A stretch of DNA of 16,308 nt from DASPKW01 sp038244055 (GCA_038244055.1 JBBRTW010000119.1:1-16308), one strand, 5' to 3'; positions 6,658 through 13,165 are shown, counted from the stretch's first letter. Program-made: numbers and translations. The notes: a model not told the origin generated them from the sequence alone.

Positions 6658-7542
6658 ATGGATGCTGGCCCTTCGCGGGGGGTGTTGTTGTTTTTGTGGG
6701 TGGCGGGGCTGGGGTTGCTGCTGGCGGGGCTGGGGACGCCGGTGGTGGGGCGGACTCAGGAGGCGCGGGTTCTGGAGACGGGGCGGGAGATGCTGGGGGC
6801 GGATGCGCGGGGCTGGCTGATCCCGATGCTCAATGGGGAATTGCGCATTCAAAAGCCGCCGCTGGCGTACTGGGCAGCGGCGGTCTCATTCAAGATGTTT
6901 GGCGTGGGGGAGTTCGCGGGTCGGCTGCCGTTTGCGATGGCGGGGTGGCTGACGCTGGCGGTGGTGTATCAGATTGGGCGGCTCCTTTTCGGCGGGCGCG
7001 TGGGATTGTGGTCGGCGCTGGCGCTGGGATCGAGTTTTATGTTCTTTCGTTTCTCGCGCCTGGCGGAAACGGATGTGCTGGCGGGCTTGTGCGTGGCGGC
7101 GGGGGTTTGGTTCGCGATCCTGGCCCGGCGGAGCAGTGGCCGGCGGTGGATCTTGTGGTTTCAGTTGATGGGGGTTTGCATCGGGCTGGCGGCGACGGCC
7201 AAAGGATTGCAGGCGGTGTTTCCGATTTTGTTCTGCATTTTGTTGGGGGCGATGGAGAGGGATTGGCGCTATCTGAAGAGATTTCTAATTTCGGGTGTGC
7301 TGCTGACGGGGGCGGTGGTGGGCGGATGGTGGTTTGCGTACATCCGATCGACGCCCGATTGGCCGATGATCGCGGAGGAGCTTTCGGTGGTGGCGGCGGG
7401 GGAAGGGCATGGCGGGCCGTTTTATTCCTATTTTCCTGAACTGTTTATCGGGACGGCGCCTTGGGGCGGGGTAGGGGTGATTGGGCTGGTATGGATGGGG
7501 GGGATGATGTTAAATGTCAAATGTCAAATGTCAAATGTTTAA
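6658..7542 (+). CDS. GT-C membrane glycosyltransferase (ArnT/PMT type), N-terminal part, interrupted
   Basis: About 294 residues of a multi-pass membrane glycosyltransferase that moves sugars from polyprenyl-phosphate donors at the outer face of the cytoplasmic membrane. The first loop has TQEARVLETGREML, then NGELRIQKPPLAYW and FGVGEFAGRLP, the order seen in ArnT/PMT_2 proteins (acidic loop motif, KPPL-x-x-W, RLP). Several hydrophobic helices follow. The frame stops at TAA 7540-7542 inside an AAATGTC tandem repeat, right after a transmembrane helix. The open frame from 7549 continues the same protein in the same reading frame, so this is best read as a broken gene. The ATG at 6658 is chosen because it directly precedes the first hydrophobic helix; GTG 6625 and TTG 6547 are upstream options, and none has a good ribosome binding site. 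The coding strand is strikingly G-rich compared with the cassette upstream. Confidence 0.75.
   Translation: MDAGPSRGVLLFLWVAGLGLLLAGLGTPVVGRTQEARVLETGREMLGADARGWLIPMLNGELRIQKPPLAYWAAAVSFKMFGVGEFAGRLPFAMAGWLTLAVVYQIGRLLFGGRVGLWSALALGSSFMFFRFSRLAETDVLAGLCVAAGVWFAILARRSSGRRWILWFQLMGVCIGLAATAKGLQAVFPILFCILLGAMERDWRYLKRFLISGVLLTGAVVGGWWFAYIRSTPDWPMIAEELSVVAAGEGHGGPFYSYFPELFIGTAPWGGVGVIGLVWMGGMMLNVKCQMSNV
7511..7541. repeat. Heptanucleotide tandem repeat that brings a stop codon
   Basis: Three perfect AAATGTC units (7512-7518, 7519-7525, 7526-7532) and a fourth with one change (7533-7539) are bounded by TTAAA and TTTAA. The array is read as LNVKCQMSNV followed by TAA, residues foreign to the glycosyltransferase. 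No complementary arm was seen nearby, unlike the other 7-nt elements in this window. Confidence 0.85.
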
Positions 7543-7548
7543 GAAGCA

Positions 7549-8388
7549 GTGAGTAAGCCTCGGGGAGTCTTGGAAGAAAGGACGCTGTTGGTCCGGGTAA
7601 TTGGCTCGATCGGGCGACGGCTTACCGACATAAAGGAGGCTTTGGATGACGCGCGAGGATCGGGGATTCGCGCAATCTTGATCTGGGGCGCGGTTATCTT
7701 AATTCCCCTGTGCATCATCAAACAAAAGCAGTTCCACTATCTGGTGCCGATGGGCGCGCCTGCGGCGGTAGTCGTGGGCTATGCGATCGAGCGGGCGCTG
7801 CGCGCGGGGGCGGGGTCGCGGGAGAGCAAGGCGATGGGTTGGGTGCTCGGTGTGACGGTGGCGGTATGCGCGCTGGCCGGGCCGGGGATTTTGTTCGCGG
7901 CGCGGCACGGGCGGGGTTTTCTGGAATTGGTGGATTTCCTGCTGGCGGTGATTCTACTTTTTTCGGTCGCAGGAACGGTATTGATCTGGCGGCGGCAGGG
8001 AATGGGCGCGGCGCTGGTTTCCTTCGCGGCCGGTGCGACCGTGGCGATGGCGGCGGTTTTCGGGAGGTGGTATCCCTCGCTGGAACTGGCCAATCATCGG
8101 GCTGCGGCCGGAGACATCCGGCAAATGTTTGGAAATGGGCCGTACTGTTTCTGGAGCAAGACGAACATCAGCTACCCGATGCTGTTCAACCTGCGGGCGC
8201 AGGCACCGCGGATCGAGACGGAAGAGGAGTTGAACAAATTGCTGGCGGACCGGCCGGGGATGGTGGTGTTTTCGCAGACGAAGAACAACACCGCGCCGCC
8301 GCCGGTGCCGGGGATGCTGGAAGAGCGGATGAGGATCGAGATGGGGGATGAGGGGATGGTGCTGAGGGTGTATACGGTGAGGAAGTGA
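7549..8388 (+). CDS. GT-C membrane glycosyltransferase, C-terminal part, separated by in-frame stop
   Basis: A 279-residue frame that is in phase with the fragment ending at 7542; only TAA and two codons separate them. It opens with a charged loop, then a helix and KQKQFHYLVPMGAPAA, matching the S-x-x-K-[LQ]-x-x-Y-L-[LV]-P-x-x-P-[AG] motif that follows the middle helices in ArnT-like enzymes. More helices and a soluble C-terminal portion follow. Together the two parts make about 575 residues, near the usual size of the family. The GTG start at 7549 has no Shine-Dalgarno sequence, so separate translation would need reinitiation or readthrough. The tail converges on the phosphodiesterase gene with only 12 bp between stop codons. 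It is probably a pseudogene fragment; a functional split protein is less likely but possible, since both halves are otherwise intact. Confidence 0.7.
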   Translation: MSKPRGVLEERTLLVRVIGSIGRRLTDIKEALDDARGSGIRAILIWGAVILIPLCIIKQKQFHYLVPMGAPAAVVVGYAIERALRAGAGSRESKAMGWVLGVTVAVCALAGPGILFAARHGRGFLELVDFLLAVILLFSVAGTVLIWRRQGMGAALVSFAAGATVAMAAVFGRWYPSLELANHRAAAGDIRQMFGNGPYCFWSKTNISYPMLFNLRAQAPRIETEEELNKLLADRPGMVVFSQTKNNTAPPPVPGMLEERMRIEMGDEGMVLRVYTVRK

Positions 8389-8403
8389 TGCGTTCCTGCA
8401 TCA
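8386..8403. terminator. Small palindrome carrying both convergent stop codons
   Basis: TGATGC (8386-8391) and GCATCA (8398-8403) form a 6-bp stem with a 6-base loop. The + strand stop of the glycosyltransferase and the - strand stop of the phosphodiesterase each lie in one arm. It could act as a weak bidirectional terminator, but there is no T-run on either side. Confidence 0.25.
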
Positions 8404-9159
8404 GTCCTCGGCAATGGCTTTTCGCAAATAGCCGGGCCGATTGGTCGTGAGCGCATCGATGCCGGCGCGGGTGAGGGCTCGGGCGAGCGCGGGATCATCG
8501 ACAGTCCAGGCCTGGGTTTCCATGCTCATTTCATGGCAGCGGGCGAGGAAGGCGGGCGTGAGGCGTGTGAGGCTGGCCTGAGAGTTCAAGCCGGCGGCGC
8601 GGGTTTGGATGAGGGTTTGGAGGATTGCATCTGGCGAGAGGTTTTTCGCAAATGACTCATCGGAGTATTCGATCAGCCAATGGGTCTTAATCGATGGAAC
8701 GATCATCGCGGCCTGCGCGACGACCTTCGCGTCAAAGGACATCAGTCTAATTTGTTCCGGGCGCACGGATGATCCGGCAATCGCGGCGGCGATGGGGCTG
8801 AGGATTTCGGGGCCGGTTTTGACCTCGATGAAGAGCCGCTTGCCGGCCGGGAGAATTGCGAGGACCTGGTCGAGGTTAGGGATGCGCTGGCCGGTGAATT
8901 TGGGATCTTTCCACGCGCCGACATCGAACTGCTTCAACTCCGCAAGAGTCGAGTCGGCAACAATGCGATCCGCGCCGGCGGTTCGGCGAGTCGTGGGATC
9001 GTGAATGCAGACCACCTGCCGGTCGCGCGTGAGGTGAAAATCGCCTTCGATGCCATCGGCCCCCTGCTCGAATGCGAGTTCGAACGCGGCCAGCGTGTTT
9101 TCCGGCGCGTCGAAGGATGCGCCGCGATGGCCGATCAGGAGTGGCATGGGGCGAGCCAT
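8401..9159 (-). CDS. Glycerophosphodiester phosphodiesterase
   Basis: A 252-residue cytoplasmic enzyme of the GDPD TIM-barrel family, hydrolysing glycerophosphodiesters to sn-glycerol 3-phosphate and an alcohol. All hallmark motifs are present: GHRGAS (His11, Arg12), APENT, GADGIEGDFH (metal-binding Glu38 and Asp40), CIHD (His53) and later IEVK. The second half has TWTV-like QAWTVDD and a C-terminal GIDALTTNRP, typical of the family's last strands. Length is normal and there is no signal peptide, so it acts on internal or imported diesters from phospholipid turnover. The ATG at 9159 is used; a TTG one codon earlier and an ATG at 9147 are alternatives. It lies 27 bp downstream of a lipoprotein gene on the same strand, so the two may share a transcript. 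Substrate range cannot be stated. Confidence 0.93.
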   Translation of the reverse strand: MARPMPLLIGHRGASFDAPENTLAAFELAFEQGADGIEGDFHLTRDRQVVCIHDPTTRRTAGADRIVADSTLAELKQFDVGAWKDPKFTGQRIPNLDQVLAILPAGKRLFIEVKTGPEILSPIAAAIAGSSVRPEQIRLMSFDAKVVAQAAMIVPSIKTHWLIEYSDESFAKNLSPDAILQTLIQTRAAGLNSQASLTRLTPAFLARCHEMSMETQAWTVDDPALARALTRAGIDALTTNRPGYLRKAIAED

Positions 9160-9186
9160 CAATTTGTCCGCGGGGACGTTTGGGGA

Positions 9187-9804
9187 TTAGTCGGCAGCGT
9201 CGGCCGGGTCGGCCGGCGCGCCTGGAACGGGGACAGCCGGGACGGTTGTCGGAGCGGTCGTGGAAGGTGCCCCGCCCGGGAGAACCAGTTGCAAAGGCTC
9301 GCCCTTGCCGGGGAGGATCATGTCGGGCAGGTGGAGTTTGCGGACCCGCGCGTACGCCTCCTTTTGATGATCGGCCGCGACGGGAACACGATAGCCCTGC
9401 CATTTGTTGGTGCCGGCCTCGGAGACATACAGGATCACCTCCGACATCGTGGGCGGATCGGGGGCTTGAGTGGACCCCAGCGGCGAGCCCATGAACATGT
9501 CGTAGCTCCAGCCGCGAACGGTTTCGAGCACGCCGAGATAGTGACCCTCGCCATTGGTTCTGACGTGCATGGCTTTATCCATGTACTTGGCGGTGTCTTT
9601 TTCGATCTTGGTGTTGCTCAGGTCGGGCGCTTGCGGGGCATCGACGCGGCCGAGGCGGATGTTGACGCCCTTGAGGCCTGATTTGCCGTCGGATTTGAGA
9701 ATCCGGCCATCGTATTCGTAGCGGAAGCCGTTCTCGATATGGGAACAGCCGCCGGCCAGTGCGATGAGGAAGGCGAAGGGGATGAAATGTTTGGATGCGT
9801 CCAT
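9187..9804 (-). CDS. Small predicted lipoprotein of unknown function
   Basis: A 205-residue exported protein. The N-terminus (MDASKHFIPFAFLIALAGGCSH) is a short basic region, a hydrophobic core and a lipobox-like AGGC, giving a lipidated Cys at residue 20. The early mature part (DGKSGLKGVNIRLG) resembles the start of a carboxypeptidase-regulatory or transthyretin-like beta fold, in which a short domain is followed by a sentence of strands such as GHYLGVLET; this assignment is tentative. The last 35 residues are rich in Pro, Thr and Ala. I do not recognise a family. The ATG at 9804 is preceded by AAAGGAG about 11 bases upstream, on the coding strand. The frame stays open further upstream, but there it runs through repeat DNA, so the longer version is rejected. 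The phosphodiesterase gene follows 27 bp downstream. Confidence 0.72.
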   Translation of the reverse strand: MDASKHFIPFAFLIALAGGCSHIENGFRYEYDGRILKSDGKSGLKGVNIRLGRVDAPQAPDLSNTKIEKDTAKYMDKAMHVRTNGEGHYLGVLETVRGWSYDMFMGSPLGSTQAPDPPTMSEVILYVSEAGTNKWQGYRVPVAADHQKEAYARVRKLHLPDMILPGKGEPLQLVLPGGAPSTTAPTTVPAVPVPGAPADPADAAD

Positions 9805-9907
9805 GCGGGGGAAGGCTCCTTTCGGTTGCGTGAGGATAGTGATCGCAACGCGAACGGCAATTATATCACGCGAAGAATGGGAATGAACGCCAAGGCGCGA
9901 AGGAGGA

Positions 9908-10004
9908 GAGAATAGAGGATAGAGGGTAGAAAATGGAAAATAGATGAAAAATTTTACCCAAGCGCTGGCCATGTTCCATCCTTTATCCTCCATCCTCCAT
10001 CCTC
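9908..10004. repeat. Imperfect palindrome built of 7-bp units (GAGGATA type)
   Basis: The left arm at 9908-9938 (units such as GAGAATA, GAGGATA, GAGGGTA) pairs with the right arm at 9974-10004 (CATCCTT, TATCCTC, CATCCTC units) at 24 of 31 positions. A 35-base spacer lies between. Similar CATCCTT units resume at 10167-10180, after the inserted element at 10009-10148, so the original right arm was probably longer. Confidence 0.7.
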
Positions 10005-10008
10005 GTCG

Positions 10009-10148
10009 AGGGCAATCGCATGTGGCATGAAGTGGGCAACAATTGCGGATTTCGGATTGCGGATTGTGGATTGAAATGCGGTTTTCAATCCGCAATCCGC
10101 AATCCACAATCCGAAATCGATGCGATAGGGGTTACATGCGATTGCCCT
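10009..10148. mobile_element. MITE-like element with 15-bp terminal inverted repeats
   Basis: AGGGCAATCGCATGT at 10009-10023 is exactly repeated in inverse form at 10134-10148. The 10-bp sequence CATCCTCGTC occurs directly on both outer sides (9998-10007 and 10150-10159), as a target-site duplication would. There is no room for a transposase. The interior contains a second palindrome of 7-bp units (10042-10118). I do not recognise the terminus as that of a named IS. The flanks are themselves repetitive, which weakens the target-duplication argument a little, but the CGTC part is not part of the repeat unit. Confidence 0.65.
10042..10118. repeat. Palindrome built of 7-bp units (GCGGATT type)
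   Basis: The left side reads as successive GCGGATT, TCGGATT, GCGGATT and GTGGATT units and the right side as CAATCCG, CAATCCA-type units, followed by GAAATC. The centre is GGATTGAAA / TTTCAATCC with a small loop. The right arm has one unit more than the left. It forms the core of the surrounding MITE-like element and would fold into a long hairpin. Confidence 0.8.
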
Positions 10149-10185
10149 GCATCCTCGTCCCCGTTTCATCCTTCATCCTTCTGCC

Positions 10186-11985
10186 CTATTGAGGCACCAT
10201 CCACCTCAGCCAATACGCCTGCATCATCACGAGGATTCCCATCAGAATCGCCAGGACGAGCGAATGCGGCAGGACGGCGCGGAAGATCGGGCCGGCCTCG
10301 GTCTTGCCCAGGGCGCGGTCCTCGTAACACGCGGCCGTGGCGACGACGATGGACTGGGCATCGATCATTTTCCCCATCACGCCGCCGGTGGAGTTGGCGG
10401 TGACGATCAGCAGCGGGGAGAGGCCGGCCTGTTCGGCGGTGATCTTCTGCATCGAGCCGAACATCACATTGCTGGCCGTGTCCGAGCCGGTCAGTGCGAC
10501 GCCGAGCCATCCGAGCAGCGCCGCGAAGAACGGATACATCGCGCCGGTCTTGGTGAAGGCCAGGCCAAGCACCGCATCCATCCCGCTGTACTTGGTGATG
10601 AAGCCCATGGCCAGGATGATGACGATCGTGCAGAGCGGCAGCGCGATGCGGGCGGAAGTGCGAACGGCGGCCGTCGCCCACATTTTCGGGCTCATTCGCG
10701 AGATGCAGCCGGCGAGGATGGCCGCGATGAAGATGGCGGTGCCGGCGGCGCTGAGCCATGTGAATTTGTATTCGGCATTGTCCGGGGTCTTGATTGCCAC
10801 GACGGGCGGCGAGCGGAAGACCACACCATGCACCGAATCGACCTTCCAGACCGGCGCTGCGCCCGGCGCTAGATCGAGAATCTTCTTGATGGGCGCGTAG
10901 CCCCAGAGAAACACCAGGACGACGAGCATCGCCCAGGGAAGCCAGGCGATGAGGATGGCGGAGTTGGTGGGGCGGCTGGGCGAGGTGGGTGAGGGTACAG
11001 GGTACAGGGTATCGGGTATAGAAGAAGTTGAGTCGCCATACCCTATACCCAATGCCCTATACCCTTGCTTTCCCGGCTTCCACACCTGCGACAAACCCGC
11101 CACGGCCGCCATCGATACCACGCCGCCGGCGATATCCACGAGATGATAATCCATGTAGTTGCCGACGATGAACTGCGTGATCGCGAAGGACCCGCCGGCC
11201 ACCAGCAGCGCCGGCCAGACCTCCCACACCTGACGCCAGCCGCCGCCTTCGGAGCGCACCTGCACGGCCGTCATCCAGATGGGCACGATCAGCGAGAAGA
11301 ACGGCAACTGCCGCGCCGCCATTTTAGAAATCAGCGATGGATCGATCCCCGTGACCCCCGCCAGCGCGGTGATGGGCGTCCCCAGCGCTCCATAAGCCAC
11401 CGGCGCGGTATTGGCGATCAGGCAGAGAATCGCGGCCTGGCGCGGCCTGAATCCCAGCCCCACCATCAGCGCGCCCGAGATGGCCACCGGCGTTCCAAAA
11501 CCGGCCGCCCCTTCCACGAATGCGCCGAAGGAAAATGCGATCAGAATCGCCTGCACGCGCCGATCGCCCGAAAGATGGGCGACGGAGTCTTTGACGGTCT
11601 CGAAGGTGCCGTTGGTAAGCGTGATCGTGTAGAGAAACATGGCTGAGATCACGATCCAGCCGATGGGGAAGATGCCGTACATCCCACCGAAAAGCATGGA
11701 CATCAGGGCGGTCGGCAGGGGCATTTTGAAGACGAGCCACGCGAGGCCGAAGGCGACGGCGAGCGCGGCCAGCGCGGCCCAGTGGGCCGAGATCCCCAGA
11801 TGAAGCGAGCCATCCGCGCGGCGGACGGGGTGGACCGCCAGCAGGTAGAGGAGGGTGATGATGGGCAGCGCCGCCAGCGCGGTGGAGAGCCAGGTCCACC
11901 CGGTGGGGTTGTAGTTTTGCAGATATTCCAAAGCCCGGGCCTCCGCGATTTGTCCATTATCAATTGTCAATAGTCCATTGTCCAT
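10186..11985 (-). CDS. L-lactate permease (LctP/LldP family)
   Basis: A multi-pass secondary transporter taking up L-lactate, and probably glycolate, with protons. The family signature is clear: QNYNPTGWTWLSTALAALP at the N-terminus, FPIGWIVISAMFLY, FSFGAFVEGAAGFGTPVAI, LGLAFTKTGAMYPF and GSDTASNVMFGSMQ, and a final helix before the C-terminus WMVPQ. The reported length of 599 residues is longer than usual because residues about 307-332 are encoded by a 7-nt-period palindrome (10992-11065), read through in frame. The first 18 residues (MDNGLLTIDNG...) also come from such a repeat (11950-11985), so the true start may be the TTG at 11931, just before EYLQNYNP, or another nearby codon. No clear ribosome binding site decides this. 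The gene lies downstream of the CBM32-like gene on the same strand, with a repeat between them. Confidence 0.92.
   Translation of the reverse strand: MDNGLLTIDNGQIAEARALEYLQNYNPTGWTWLSTALAALPIITLLYLLAVHPVRRADGSLHLGISAHWAALAALAVAFGLAWLVFKMPLPTALMSMLFGGMYGIFPIGWIVISAMFLYTITLTNGTFETVKDSVAHLSGDRRVQAILIAFSFGAFVEGAAGFGTPVAISGALMVGLGFRPRQAAILCLIANTAPVAYGALGTPITALAGVTGIDPSLISKMAARQLPFFSLIVPIWMTAVQVRSEGGGWRQVWEVWPALLVAGGSFAITQFIVGNYMDYHLVDIAGGVVSMAAVAGLSQVWKPGKQGYRALGIGYGDSTSSIPDTLYPVPSPTSPSRPTNSAILIAWLPWAMLVVLVFLWGYAPIKKILDLAPGAAPVWKVDSVHGVVFRSPPVVAIKTPDNAEYKFTWLSAAGTAIFIAAILAGCISRMSPKMWATAAVRTSARIALPLCTIVIILAMGFITKYSGMDAVLGLAFTKTGAMYPFFAALLGWLGVALTGSDTASNVMFGSMQKITAEQAGLSPLLIVTANSTGGVMGKMIDAQSIVVATAACYEDRALGKTEAGPIFRAVLPHSLVLAILMGILVMMQAYWLRWMVPQ
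10992..11065. repeat. In-frame 7-nt-period palindrome inside the lactate permease
   Basis: The left arm 10992-11019 (GGGTACA, GGGTACA, GGGTATC units) matches the reverse complement of the right arm 11038-11065 (ACCCTAT, ACCCAAT-type units) at 23 of 28 positions, with an 18-base spacer. On the coding strand it gives a hydrophilic stretch including GIGYGDSTSSIPDTLYP between hydrophobic segments, with no stop codon. This segment is not expected in the permease family. Confidence 0.78.
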
Positions 11986-12032
11986 CGCATGGATGAATCA
12001 GCAATGGACTATGGACAATTGACCATGGACAA
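11950..12032. repeat. 7-nt-period palindrome at the start of the lactate permease gene
   Basis: The left arm 11950-11978 (TTGTCCAT, then TCAATTGTCA, then ATAGTCCAT) matches the reverse complement of the right arm 12004-12032 at 26 of 29 positions. The loop contains a smaller TCCAT-CGC-ATGGA palindrome. It fills the gap between the CBM32-like gene (ending at 12045) and the permease. It can act as a transcript-end hairpin for the former and supplies an ATG at 11985 for the latter. Confidence 0.8.
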
Positions 12033-12044
12033 TCCCCATTCTCG

Positions 12045-13010
12045 CTACTCCGCCGGAATCACCTTGATCTCCGCCGCCGAAGTCCACGCCTCGCCGTTGA
12101 CTTCCGACAGGGCCTTGAGCTTCACGAACGCCGCCGTCGCCGGCTCCATCGATACCGTCTTCTTGTCCTTGTTATTCTCGAACGTCCCCTTGGTCACCGG
12201 CTTGCCGAAATCCTTGCCATCGGCGCTGATGTAGAACTCGTACTCCTTGATGTTCCCGTGATCCGAATCATCCTGGCGCGGCAGGTAGGTGAAGCCTTTG
12301 ATCTTCATGGCCGGGGTGAGCTGGATGATGATCTCGTGCGGGCAGGCCGGGCCGTTTTCCCACTGCGTGTGCCAGAATGTTTCGGACTTGCCATCGATGG
12401 CGTTGGTGCCTTTGTTGTCTTCGGCGGTCGTTTCCTCGCTATCGACCTTGACGACCTTCAGCGAAGGGGCGATGGCGATCTTGTCGGTCTCGCGCAGGAC
12501 GCCCAGTTCGGCGATCGAGGTCCACGCGTTGCCGTTGATCTCCGATTTGGCCACCAGCTTGATAAACCCGGCCTGCTTCAAATCGAAGCCCACCACCTTC
12601 TTCTCCTTGCCCTTCTCGAACTCGCCCGCTTTGACGGGCTTGCCAAAATCCTTCCCATCGTCGCTGAGATAAATCTCGTATTCCTTGATGTTCCCGTTCT
12701 CGGTATCGCCCTGGCGCGGGAGGTAGGTCAAGCCTTTGATCTGCGAAGGCGGATCGAGCTGGATGATGATCTCGTGCGGGCAGCCGGGGCTGGCATCCTG
12801 CCACTGCGTATGCCAGAAGGTATCGGGATCGCCATCGACGGCGTTGGCCCCTTTGCCATCCTCGCCGGCCGTTTCTTCGCTGTCGACCTTGATCACCTTG
12901 AGCGCGATTTTGTCGGACGCCTTGTCGGCCGAACGCGCCGGAGCGCCCCACAGCAAAATGCCGGCCGAGATCGCGAAAATGCCGAGAAGCGGAAATCGAG
13001 TGTGCGTCAT
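12045..13010 (-). CDS. Exported protein with two duplicated F5/8 type C (CBM32-like) domains
   Basis: A 321-residue secreted protein with a signal peptide cut near residue 28 (ARSA-DK). Two homologous domains, about residues 36-170 and 178-321, share DSEET, a DG-x-x-x-T-F-WHTQW core, CPHEIIIQL, a G-[FL]-TYLPRQ motif, GNIKEYE, DGKDFGKPV, and WTS-x-AE at the end. These are the conserved elements of the discoidin / F5-8 type C fold, used by CBM32 modules to bind galactose-type and other sugars. No catalytic domain is attached, so it probably binds carbohydrate or surface polymers outside the inner membrane. Each domain ends with a SE-[IV]-NG-x-[AE]-WTS pattern. The ATG at 13010 has AAAGGA eight bases upstream; an ATG 48 bases earlier lacks such a site. 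The gene is divergent from the exported protein gene at 13290. Confidence 0.88.
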   Translation of the reverse strand: MTHTRFPLLGIFAISAGILLWGAPARSADKASDKIALKVIKVDSEETAGEDGKGANAVDGDPDTFWHTQWQDASPGCPHEIIIQLDPPSQIKGLTYLPRQGDTENGNIKEYEIYLSDDGKDFGKPVKAGEFEKGKEKKVVGFDLKQAGFIKLVAKSEINGNAWTSIAELGVLRETDKIAIAPSLKVVKVDSEETTAEDNKGTNAIDGKSETFWHTQWENGPACPHEIIIQLTPAMKIKGFTYLPRQDDSDHGNIKEYEFYISADGKDFGKPVTKGTFENNKDKKTVSMEPATAAFVKLKALSEVNGEAWTSAAEIKVIPAE

Positions 13011-13067
13011 GGTGAGGATCCTTTCGATCTGTAATTGCTTCGGGCTCGCTTCGGTCATTCACCGCGA

Positions 13068-13086
13068 CATGGCCGTCTCGGCCATG
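13068..13086. repeat. REP-like hairpin, 8-bp stem and 3-base loop
   Basis: CATGGCCG and CGGCCATG enclose TCT. It has the same length, stem and outer bases as the hairpin at 13147-13165, with a compensating base-pair change in the stem, so the two appear to be members of one family. Confidence 0.65.
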
Positions 13087-13110
13087 CGGGCGGCAGAATG
13101 ATTTTGAGGC

Positions 13111-13142
13111 GTGCGGCCGAAGCATTCAAACTTCGGCCGCAC
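13111..13142. repeat. Perfect 12-bp inverted repeat
   Basis: GTGCGGCCGAAG (13111-13122) and its complement CTTCGGCCGCAC (13131-13142) enclose an 8-base loop CATTCAAA. It lies between the two smaller hairpins in the divergent region. It may be a repeat element, an operator or an RNA hairpin; there is no T-run. Confidence 0.65.
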
Positions 13143-13146
13143 CTCG

Positions 13147-13165
13147 CATGGGCGGGACGCCCATG
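13147..13165. repeat. REP-like hairpin, second copy of the CATGG family
   Basis: CATGGGCG and CGCCCATG enclose GGA. It shares form with the hairpin at 13068, and differs from it in the stem by a compensated base pair and in the loop. Confidence 0.65.

Larger units (their letters stand above)
9805..10185. other. Repeat-filled gap between lipoprotein and lactate permease
   Basis: About 380 bases without a gene. From left to right it has the lipoprotein's upstream region, a long 7-nt-period palindrome (9908-10004), a 140-bp MITE-like insertion (10009-10148) and remaining CATCCTT-type units up to the permease stop codon at 10186. No rho-independent terminator with a T-run was found, although the palindromes could end transcription of the permease. 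Confidence 0.7.

Noticed and set aside
7499..7560. Sequencing frameshift as the cause of the glycosyltransferase split
   Set aside because: Both parts are in the same frame, so no frameshift is needed. The stop lies in a clear heptamer array; a wrong number of units in the assembly remains possible but would alter the frame rather than remove the stop cleanly.
9805..10107. N-terminal extension of the small lipoprotein through the repeat region
   Set aside because: The added residues are translations of heptamer repeats and of the MITE-like element, while a proper signal sequence and an AAAGGAG site point to the ATG at 9804.
9908..10148. Possible CRISPR array
   Set aside because: The units are 7 bases long, imperfect and directly joined, with no 25-40 base repeats, no unique spacers and no cas genes.
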